Both the position numbers and the translations under genes were made by a program. The notes under the pieces are model-generated. The model was not told the DNA's origin. It was given only the letters and a program-made list of their open reading frames with translations, and did not search any database. Of a stretch of 64,000 nucleotides of DNA, positions 13,101-25,100 are shown one piece after another; the stretch's first letter is position 1, and every line of letters starts with the position of its first letter. The stretch is from Cristatella mucedo. Taxonomy: Eukaryota > Bryozoa > Phylactolaemata > Cristatellidae. Location of the stretch: positions 10,917,501-10,981,500 of the forward strand of contig WPIO01000004.1 in assembly GCA_009760855.2 (NCBI GenBank), given 5' to 3'.

Positions 13101-16100
13101 CGTCGCAGTTGCCACATCACACCACTTCTCGCTGACCTGCACTGGCTATCAGTCAAGCAACGCATCGACTTCAAGGTTTTGTCGCTCACTTTTAGGTCAC
13201 TTCATTATTTGGCTCCAGCCTACCTATCAGATCTACTGCCCCACCAGGCTAAATATTGTACCACCCGCTTTTCGAAATCTAATTGTTTATCTATACCTCG
13301 TGCAAACCTCAAATCCTTTGGAGACCGTGCCTTTAGTTCGTAGGCCCCCAATGCCCGGAACTCACTCCCGACTTGCGTCACGACATCCCCTGACGTGATC
13401 ACGTTTAAAAAGAAATTAAAACGCACCTATTCATCGCAGCATTTAGTGGGTCCCTGTGATTCGTCCTTTAGTGCTGATGTATGCTACACTGTGCATGCTG
13501 CCACTAACCACACTTGCATGCTGACCGTGTGCATGTCACCCCTAACCATGTTATTCACGTTGTTTTTTGAGTTTGCTACCACTAACCATTAGATCGTGTT
13601 TCCTTTGCAGCAAATGTAAAAGCGCGTAACAAAAGAGATTGAGTTCTCTGAGAGAGCTTTATCAAGTGTGTTGTTATTATTATATTATGGCTAGATGTCT
13701 GGAAAAACCTGCCGCCTAGGATTCACGACTTTAACATTAGAATAGGAGACACTGAGGGGCAGCTTTTGAGTCTACTTGCCATCTCGGCATCAAATTTGGT
13801 GGCTAGCTCAACCTTTGATAATTGTCAATCATTGGCTATGGTAATGGGTTTTGCAATATTGCCTAGGTGTTAGAGGCTACCTTGATTGCCACGATGGAGA
13901 AGCTGGTTCAAGCCCTTGTGACTTGATGGCTTAACTACTGTAACTCACTTCTTGGGGAACTTGGAAAGAGTTGCCGTGCAACTAATCTCAAATATGGTCC
14001 GAGTATTTAGGAAAAGCTTATAGCTTTCTTATTTTCTTGTGCATATGTATTCATGTGCCTGGATGGATTCTGTAACTGCAACTGCTGTTGCTACCACTAA
14101 CCGTTTGATCATGCTTCCTTTGCAGCAAATGTAAAGTTCCTAAACAGAGATTGAGTTCTCTGAGGTAGCTATAACAAATGTTTTATTACTATTATAAAGC
14201 CGTAAGGCCCTTGCAAGTCTTGCAAAACTGGGCTGCTTGCCTCAATATCAGGTTGAGCATGCTTTGGGGGCAGGCTTTGCCACCACTTATGGCACGCTAC
14301 TGGTTAACCAGCATAATAAAGAATAACATGCAAATGTACAACCTTAATGGTCGGGTTCAATAAGTTAGAAAAGGCCCTTCAGCTATTGGCCATCCCCGTT
14401 TCAAGGGACTGGGGTGGAGCAGGCGAACTTAGTCTGCTGGTGCGTTCTGATGGATGGTGCCTTTTGGCCGATTGTCTTGCCTACGAGCTTACCGAGGTCA
14501 GCAATCGGTCATTTGTATTCCAAACCTACATTTTTTAATGAATTTGTCTTTCCTAGCTCTTCAAACTACTCTCCTGCTGGATGAATTCAAAAGCAAGGTC
14601 AAAACTCACTTATTCTATCCTTAACGATGATAGATTTTGCTCAGTGACCTGCTTGTATGACAAGTAGTTTCCCATATCCACGTATGCACATTTTCAATAG
14701 CTGCTGTTTTATTCTTTAGTTCTGCACTGACGTGTGTCGATAATTTATATCGGCTTGTTTTCTGGTGTATTTAGGCCAGTCACAACTTCCATATTACAAA
14801 GTATCCACCTTGGTGCTTATCTGCTAAACTCTTATATAAAAACTTGAAACCTAGCAAGTAAGTTCTAGTCAGGTATTAGAGCAAATCACTTCACAGAATC
14901 CGTACTGGCATGAGTGTTTAATGAATGACCCTCGCAGGAAGGCTAACCTAAGTAGAGTCACTCTGCTAGCTCGATGGTTTGTTTGGCTGCTGCTGCTATT
15001 GATATCCAAGTCCATCTTGAACGCCCGGCATTGGGAGATTTTATAGCATTCATGTCAACAGATAACAGTCATCCGAGTAGGCTTTCTTTAAATTAAAGCT
15101 AAAGTAAAGATTAGCTGCTCAGCCACATTTTATGTAGCAGCAAAAGAGCCTTAGCAGCCATCACCATCATCATCTGTAGTAGGCAATCCATGATTACCAG
15201 CAGTATGAGACTCGAACCCACGACCTGGGTCTTGAAATGTGAGAGCCTTATCCCTGGGCTAAGAACCAGAGATAAATATGTGTGTGTGTGTGTGTGCGTG
15301 CGTGCGTGTGTGTGTGTGCGCGTGTGCGTGAGTGCAGCATGCATGCATGTATGTTTGTATGGGGATACCCTAGAGACTCGTGCTTGAGCCACCTCTGTGT
15401 AAAATGTGTGCTTTCCCTCTTGCCGATGTGATCGCCAAGCTTAATAATCTAACCTTTCATTCATAGGCACATGCCACACAACTGTACCTATGCTGTGATT
15501 CCTTTCTGCATTCCAGCACACTGAACTCTCTAAATTCCTTTGCAGCATGTATTGCTGACGTTCGTACTTGGATGGCAGCAAGCTTTCTCAAATTGAATGA
15601 CTATGAACAACAACCTGATAGTTATGGGAAACATTATTGAAAACCTAGCCCTCAAAATGAACTTGGCTCGTACATCTCCTACAGCATCTGCACCGAATCT
15701 CGTTAAAATCGCTTGAAACCATCCACTGGTGGCATTTTTGAGCTTGTCTATCTGTCTAGAATCTCGGTTAATGTAGCCTATTAGTCGGCCTACTCTCCAG
15801 ACCTCGTCGTCTGTCTGTTAACTTGCTGCTCACTCCGGTTCATTCTTGCCTCCGAGTAGGTCCCACTTTTTTATTGATCCCACTCCTGCTCAGACATAAC
15901 CAATGGTCCCAGCGGATCTTCCTGGCTGCGCCCGAACCCCAGGTTGCTTCAGGCACCCTAGTTAAAACCCACTGAGGCAACGGCCGACATCGTGGCTACC
16001 CATGTGAGCTGCTACTGTGCATTGGGGGGGGGGGAGGAATGCCACTGCCCCCATTCTGCCACTGGCCGCAAAGCTCGAGCCCACATTCCTGGTGGTTAAA

Positions 16101-19100
16101 GGGGATCATCTTACCTCTAGGCCAAACCAAGGTGGCTTCCCACTCCGGCAGGCATCTTACCACGTGTACGTCTGACTCAAGTCGTTTACCTATGCCTCTA
16201 ACTAACCTCAAATACTTTAGTACTAATAACAAGAATAGCATTAATAATAATAATAAGGATGACATTTGTATAATGCCCCAAGAGAACTAAATGCCTTGAC
16301 GCTTATGGAGCAAATAAGAAAAGACACACGCGTGTGTAAGCACAAAAGTGCCGACTTTCACGAACTAAGCAAAATCTATGAAGAACAGGTGCATTCTAGC
16401 TTCTTTTTTAATGTAGTCTAGTCATGGAATGTCGTGACGTCATCGGGGTGAGTTCCAGGCTTGAGGAGCTTGCCAACTAAATGCACTGGCTCCAATGGTC
16501 ATGCTTTTTCCAGCATATATAAAGTGCCAAGATATTATCCTTGATGTGCTTAATGTGGGCTGATACTGAGCATGTAACCACTAACCAATTGACATGATTC
16601 CTTTCCAGTGTATGGAAAGTGCCTTGGGATAGACTTGGTTCTCTTGGGGTGCTATACGAACGTCTTATTATCATTATTGTTGTTGTAGCTTGCACAGACA
16701 GCCAATTGGATCTTAAGGCTGTATACAAGTTGGCGTTCACTCATTCATTCATTCGTCCATTGCGTTTAGTGGTGAATTTAGTTACTGTATAGGAACACGA
16801 TGCACTTACACGGTGCGGTGCGCCTACTGTCTCTCTAAAGGCTAAACGACATTTGCCACCTTAGCAGCTAAGGACAAAGCAAATGTTCCAACGAAGGAAA
16901 TGTCAAAAGCCGAGAGCAGCATTCATGCTTTTCTTCCTCATCTTTATGAGAGCACATATTCTTGTGTTGATCAGTCTGGCAAACAAAATGTAACATTGGT
17001 AGCAGTCATTGAGACCCACATTGGCCGATTGTCGCTTTTTGTATTTTTAAATCATGCCTGACGACGCTGCATAAGCAGAGCCAGTCATTGCGACAAGAGC
17101 AATCAGTGTGTTAGATTGTGTGCTCTGGTTCGTTGGCTGCTGATTGCCTAATCAGCTGCTAATGTCGAACGGTGCAGTTTTACATAGATGACTAACTTAA
17201 TGGCTTGCACATATTTGCTGCTGCGATTTGTCCGAGAGGCAAGCCATGCAATCACAACTCCACCTCCACTCCCAGGCAAGCAGCTTGCATCTGACTGAGT
17301 GGGTTCAGTCTGAGTCATATCCTGGTGCAGGCGTGGTGTTGTACTATTGGCAGCCGTTCGACCACCCTGGCGTTGTGTTGTACCATCGTCTGGCGTTCGA
17401 CAGCTTCGGTGGCTGTGAGGCAGGCGGCAGTTAGGCAGGCAGATCTGTCACCACTCTTTTGACCTTCTGGCCAGCTGCTTCTAGTGCCGGCTCAACTGGC
17501 ACTTTTCTGTAGCATTCCACCCGAGCCACTTTGGCTGACCAGTAAGCCTCCTCCGGTTAGTGCTCGGCCAAGCAGTTAGCACCTGCTAGTATCCCACCAG
17601 GCCACGGCCATGCATGGGATGCAGCCGTTGTAAATGGCTCTGCAACCCAGCAACCGAATTAGCAAAGCTGGATCCTTTTCTGTAGAACGAATCATGTGTT
17701 GTGTTAAGCTAAAATTGGTCACTCTTCATCTGCCTTTCTTCAAGACGTTGAGCGTCTGCCGGTTACTGTTCGTGAGTGACACGAGATGATGGTTGGCCAG
17801 TGATAGCTAGACTTGCACACTCCTATCATCCCTCAATGTCACTCGGTGCTACTAGAAATGGGGACAACACCTTAGCGATGTGAGACTCGAGCTAAAAAGA
17901 AATACTAGCTGATTTAACAGCCTCCTTTGTATATCGGCAGAAAAGCCTTAAAGGCTATCACTACCGCTTGCAGTGGCAACAAAGGATCGCCCACCGCAGG
18001 ATTCAAACCCACGACCTCGGGACCGAGGTCTCGATAGGCAACCGCCTTACCTAGTGGGCCATCACGGCACTATGGCTCCTCGCGATTGGAATCAACAAGT
18101 GTGATGACTAAGCCGACCCCAGATCGTGTGTGATACTACTACTACTACTAATAATAATAATAATATGTTTGTATACCTCTCAGTCGTTGTGCTATTGAAG
18201 TATCTGTTCTTTGATAAGTAGAAACTGCAGTCGGGTTATGGTCCATGTATTCGCCACCGTAGGAGAAGGAAGAAGAGGTACGATTGTACCGACGGCCGGC
18301 AGAGAAGCAGTGGGACTATCTTTGGATAGCCACGACCCAGCCGGGCACGTAGGGTCGGCATGTCTGACCTGCACAGTGCTGACATTGCTGATAGGCAGGC
18401 AATTAAGTTGGGTAGCCAGTGGATGCTACAGCGTCATCATTAAGCCTTGCAAAATGAAATTATGTCCATGCGTACTAACGAGCACATGTGCTGCGGAAAA
18501 GATGTACTACGATACATGCAATGCAGCCAGTCAGCATGCCGTAGCACATAAATGAGTGGTTATTGGTGACAGAACGTGCATGCAATTGACCGACGACACA
18601 CCAGTATCCACAAATCATACTAGCTACAAACAGACATTTACCAGAGCTGTCCATGGCCTGTCAGTTGTAAGACGTTCATGTAGCACCCTAAGAGAAATGC
18701 TTCTCTTTCTACGCACTTAAGATGTGCTGCAAAGGAAGTACGTCACTTGGTTAATGGTACCATGCACAGAGTCATCGCACATGAGCGCATAAAGGACAAA
18801 TCACAAGGACCCACCAAATTCTGTCAAAAACCAGGTGCGTTTTTAGCTTCTTTTTAAAATTTGTCCAAAGAATTTGAGATTGGTTCGAGGCACAACTAAG
18901 CAATTTGAATCAGAAGAGTGGGTGGTACGATGCCTTGCTTGATTAGAAAGTAGTTCGGATAGGTAGGCTGGAGCAAGACAATGAAGGGGCGTAAAGGTGA
19001 GTGACAAAACCTTGAATTCGATACATTGCTTGATGGAGGTGCCAGCGTGGCTTGTTGAGCAATATTGTGGCAACTGTAATAATAATAATAATAATAATAA

Positions 19101-22100
19101 TGTGCCGCTCAAGATCCGACAACTGTGCTGCTCACGACAAGCATGGCTGCAATGCGAGGACTCGACATGCGGTTGCTTCCTTCTGTTTGTAAATAGCGAA
19201 CTGTGAAGCCATCGGTCCTTATTCTGCAGCAAAGACACTAGCACGGACGAGTCGGTCATAGTTTCGGGCTGTGCTCTTTTCAGAGTAACAGACAACATAT
19301 GATCCATCGATATAATCTCGTTAGTCAAAGAAATAGAGTAAGCAGCTGCCACTGTATAGTTTATTGTCATGTCCAGTCCTGCTTAATTCCCTCAGAACGA
19401 AGTCAGGGCTTTGCAGCAGCCATCTATAAGAGGCTATTATTGCACTGGCTGGAGGACCTGTGGAGTAGTGAGTTACACAAGTCGAGATGAGATGTCGCAA
19501 GTACACGGACTAGCTTGGCTGTGGTTGTATCAATGTTTAAGCAGGCCCGCATGTTTTGCAATTATGCCTAGCTGAAAGTTTTGCTGGATATATTCTTACT
19601 GGACCTGGATGGACCTGATTCTTGTTCTTCTTGGATCCACCTGTGTAAGTGATGTCTGTGGGGGGCTGAGGGCTCCTCGTTTCTGAAATGTATAATGAAT
19701 GGGCGTGAGGGATCGGGTGTGTAGAGGGCAACACATGCAAGATTGAGCCTGCCTAGTGTCATTTAGTGTTAGCATTGGCAGCCATCGACTGTGTTTCGAT
19801 GGTTGGTGTGACATGCTGTGACCTGATGCAGGCATGACGATGGATGGTGGTAGGCCTTGCCGCTCTGTAGAAACCGCCGTTTTTTCATAACTACAAGCGT
19901 TGCTGCTCTTTCTCTTTTTAGTTTGCTATCGTCCTCGGCATCATATTTTTTATTGAGGTCATTGCAATAATTCTGGCCTTCGTGTACTCGAGCAAGGCAA
20001 AGACTGTGCTGTCGGGTGTTCTACAGAACGAGGCTATAACTCGATATAGGGACGAAAAGAATGTTGATTTGGCCAACATAGTCGACTGGTTCCAAAAGAA
20101 TGTAAGCCGTTTTTGTGTGATGCTTATCTGCTGAATCTATCCAAAGCCTTGCGATGCATGCAGCAGCGTGGGATCGACTAACCATGCGTAGCACATTTTA
20201 TCCTGAAAATGTGTTAGGCTCACCTACACCGATGATAAGCTGAGCGTACAGGATGCTACAGCCTAGTCCTGAATCCTGTTAATGGTTGTTGCTTGGAACC
20301 AGTTAGTTCGACCTACGCTATCCCAGACGGGACCGTGGAAGTAAAATAAGGCTGCTGCTACAGCTTAGCTTATTGGTGGGCACGTTTTCTCTGGCGTGGG
20401 ACTCGTCTAACCGATGGAGTAGTTGGAGGAATATGTTTGTACAACTTCCTTCTTTTGAGGCAGTTTTTGTATTGATCTCATGTTTATGATTTTGGCTTTT
20501 TTCTGGCCCATTCTAGAGGCCGCACCAGTATCTTGCCCTGATAGAGCCATACCGTCTGTATAGGAAGCTGTGAAAGCTGCATTGCTTCAGATTGGGCACA
20601 GGAATTGCTTGATGCAAGGGCGGATGCTTTTTTTTGGGGGTTTTACATGCCGACAAGGAACAGTGAAACACTCGATGAAGGATAGTGGTGACTTTGCCAT
20701 AGTCATTGGCTATGCTTGCATATCCATCGTTAGAACTTAAGTGGTGGTCTACTGAATCACTGTGTGCTTTGGCAGAAAGCACATCGTCTCGTGGCCGCCA
20801 AATCTTGCCTCGTCCTTGAGCTAGCTGTTGCTTGTTTACGGTAATGGTGACGCCGAGCCTCTTGATGATTGTCCAATAGATTCGTGGCGTTCTGCGTGTG
20901 ATTGAGTGCAATAGCTGGCAGCGGACTTCCTTGTCAAGCAGCCAAGAACTCGTATTAGGCTAGCACCATGGGACGGCTCCTGGGCTACGATCTCTTCGTC
21001 CTCCATCCCTCGAATGTAAATCGAAAAGGATCCTCTCGGCTGTTCAGTGGGTATTGACGGTCGTCCGAAGCGTCCGGTGGTTGCAGCCGCCTCGCTGCCC
21101 GATGGGCCACCTAGCTGCGGTAGTTGGCGGCCGATACTGTTTTGCCGGCTTTGTTGGCAGCAGCAGCAACGCTTCGAGTTGCTGCGAGTTCGATCGCATG
21201 CCTCGAGTCACTCGAGCCTGGGAGCACCCTCAGGCGAAGGCGCTCTCTCTTTGCGAGGACGCAGATGCGGGGCTCGGTGCCCGGCCGCTGGAGTTTCTTT
21301 GTCGTTGCAGCTGCAGTGCTGTGGTGTCACCGACGCCGGCTACAAGGACTGGAACTCGAACGTCTATTTCAACTGCACGCCAACGAACCCGAGCGCAGAG
21401 AGTTGCAGCGTGCCGTACTCGTGCTGCCGCACGCCGAATGAGATCTCGGTGAGAGCTGAGCAGCAGCAGCACGCTGCACGGGTCGAGGCGAAAGCTCCAG
21501 CTCCGATGATCCAGCCTCGGTTCCGTCTTGGCTCTGGTTCAGGCGCATGCCTCAGGCGCTACTGCTTGTGTGCGTGCACGGCCAGTCCGCATGTGTGCTG
21601 CATGGAGCAGCTGAAAGGTTCGGTGGGGGTCAGTTCGCTAGAGCAGGCAACTGTCTTTCTGTGAGTGCTCTAGGGAGGAGATAAGGGGCGTGCGTGGTTT
21701 GGCAGGTGTGTGGTTTGGTAGGTGCGTGGTTTGGCGGGTGTGTGGTTAAGCAGCCTGCATCAACCGAAGGCTTTTACTGTGCAGGTCGTAGACTGTGAAA
21801 CTCACTTCCACATCCACAATTCTTACGCAACGACATCCGCTACCCGGCTGCCAACCGTGGCACACGATTTCCCGGCCGTCCTTTGCTGCTACTTCTGTTA
21901 CTTCCATGCTACTTGCTTTTTACGACTTACTTGAGACGACCTCCTGACTTCCTGCCCCGTGCTTCTCACTTTCTTTAGGTTGCATGAAATGAAGTCTGTT
22001 GGCTGCGGCATTTTAACCGAATGCCACGTAGGCTTTGAGTGAGCTATAGAAAACTCTCCTGCTTAACACCCACTTAGTCCGTGTGGCTTTGTGCTCTTAC

Positions 22101-25100
22101 ATGCCGATATGTGTTACATTACATAAGGCACAGCTACTTGTATATGCAGTAAGTGCAAGCTGATGTGAATTACTTCATCGACCATTATCCTAAGTAGACA
22201 GTGGTGCATGTTGCAGCACACTTCTGCATAGATAGTGGAATGATAAGCAGCCAACAGTCTTATGCTTACGGCAGCGAGAGTTGTAATTGCAAGTCCGGAA
22301 CAGCCCCTTTATTTCATTCCCCTATTCCAGATTGTCGTTAGAAGGACCGCCCTGGTGAGTCGTCCCGTCTTGGTATCGATCTGCTCCCATAATGAATGAA
22401 TGCCGTTGGACGATTGTGTGAACATTAGTGCATAATTAATTGTTCGTGATATTCAGAGATGAGGTCATGTGATTGCTGCACTTGACACCGGTGCCATGGT
22501 GAGATCCCGGCAGATTCCTTGCCACAGTCATGCATGCTTACCTGCACGACCAATGGGAAGCCTTAGAACTGCTGTGACGAGTGCATGCCGAGTTGTCGGT
22601 TGCAGATGCAGACTCTCTGCCCTCCCCTCTTTCCTCTCGTCGTGCTGCTAGGCGGCTGAGACTAAAGAAGTGCCGAGGTTCTAGAAACTCGGCTCGTCAT
22701 TTCGATGAACTGATACAGCTAAGACCCATTAAACCATACTCTTTTGTCGTTTGACCTTTGCCAGTATGAAATCTTGTGCCTACTGGACGTCTAAATGCTT
22801 GCCGAATGTGCCTGCTCTCTAGAATTCATGCTGGGGGTCCTGTGTTCTGTTGGCCTGTGCTTCTGCACTGGAGAAGCGGGTTGGGACTTCGGCTTTGCCA
22901 GCTCTTGGTGACCTGACTATTTGGTGCGATCGCGCATGCCTATTATCGTTTTGTTATTATCGTCCAAATGCATTCCTGGTTGCGGCTGCTTCTGCAAGGG
23001 CTCATTAAAATTGGTAGTGGCCCGAAGGAAACCCAGTCGTAGCAAGAAAGGGGATGTAAGAGGCCGTGTTGGGTATTTCCGGCATTGTCTCGAGCCGTCT
23101 CAAGCATACTCAAGCGCTGCTGTGAATCGCTCTGAGTGGTCATCAGGCCCAGAATTAGCCCGGTGGCCACTCGTGAAGTGTGTGCCATCGGAATGTGCTC
23201 AATATGCACGAAATCCCCAGTAGTATGGTACGCGATTCTCGACGACGCCCTGGATCGATCTGTTTGCTTTGACCGTGACCTGGTTGAAATCGACTTGCTG
23301 CCTGACCGTTACAAATGCCACCTCGACAGGCTTCTCTTTCTTTGCACCCCGAGGTCTAACAAAACTGGTGGAGAAGTTGCCATTATCGCTCCTTCCTCAT
23401 TCAATTTCTACGAATTTTTTGTCCCCATCGGAGCCTGTCATTCGAATCTCTTGTTACAGACCGCATCGGCAGCGAGTAGCCAATAGTGGCAGTAATCTCT
23501 CACTTGCCCCAGGTACCAGAGTATCATGCCCTGGTTTGGCCCAGGGGGTAGACTGCTTGCCTTTGACAATTGATGTCAAGGTGAATGTATTTGATAACTG
23601 GTCATGGGTTCGAGCCCTGTTGCATATCTGCTAATTTGTGCTGTGATTGTGCATGCTACCCTTGCTACTCAATTATTACCAATTGGTTGGCTTCCTTGCC
23701 AGCCTGTGTGAAGTGCCTATAAAGACCAATTCTCCTATGGCATGATAGAAATGCCTTATTATTGTCATGTTGTTGGGGGAACCTTCTTGAGAAGCGGTTT
23801 ACCTGCCAGCTTGTTTTTCTGGCTTTAAGCCAGTTGTCCACCAGTATTCGATGTTGAGCTAAGTCTGTGCTGATGCTAGGTTGATAGCTGCCGGGTAATG
23901 TTTCACTTTTGCAGATGCCTATATTGTTATCTCTGTCTGTAACTCCACAAAGACTAAGTGGGAATGTTACACAGGAGAGTTCTTCTCTAGCGAACACAAA
24001 GCATAAGCGGCTTTCGGTATGCATACGGCTGCTAACAGACTTCATGTCACGAAACAAAGAGAAAGTGAGAAGCATAGCTGAGTCAGGAGGGCAGTCGAGG
24101 AAGTGAGTAGCATGGAAGTAGAAGTGCAGGATGACCGGAAAGGATGTGCCACTGTGGGTAGTTTAATGGTCGTCTTCTCCCAACCGGTTAGGCAGTGTGT
24201 TCATGACTCGTGATCCAGTGCAGCCCTGTACTCGTTTGAACTTAGGGCATGTCTCGAATTGTGTTTCCCACGCCTGTGAGTGGCAGGAGTATGATCAACA
24301 TCAGTGAAATACCTGAAAAATGAATTTTGGACTTGATCTCACTCTATAGAACTTCGGCTGCCCCCCTTTTTTTTATAAGATATAGAGATCACTACATTTC
24401 TTATATACAAATGGCCAGGTACAAAGAGGGTGTTACAAATTATGGTCATAATTGTGGTTAAAATGATTGTCATATTCAAAGGGTGTGTCAGCAGAACTCC
24501 ATTCTTACAGGTCCATCTTTTTGTTTTAGGCCAACGTGATTAACACCATGTGTGGTTATGGTGTTCAGGGACTCGCCGTAAGTATACACTGTTATCTGTT
24601 TCACAAGCATTGCAAGTTATTTGCATGCTGTGTGCTCATATGAGTGTACCTTAATCCGTAATCTGCCATGAACTTGTCATTGCATGCTTGTTTTTGTTGC
24701 ATTATAATGTACTAGTGCTGGATTGACATCCAACGGTTGCAGGACTGCATTCTTATCACCAAAACATACTTAAAGGGATTTCAGTCATATGTTAAAAACA
24801 TTTCTATGATCTTGCCTCCACCATGCAATTTCTTATCATATGATTGCCATGTATAAAGACATATTGAGAGGCATTAAGAGGGGTGAATCGGTTAGTGATT
24901 TTGTGACTTGACTTCTGTAACTCACTGCTTGCTGGTCTACAGACGTGTGCTATCAGGCGCGTACAGCTGCTGCAAAACTCTGCAGCTAGGCTTGTCTGTC
25001 ATGAGCTTCGCAGTTGCCACATCACACCACTTCTCGCCGACCTGCACTGGCCACCAGTCACTCAACGTGTCGACTTCAAGGTTTTTTCCAGGTTCCTTCA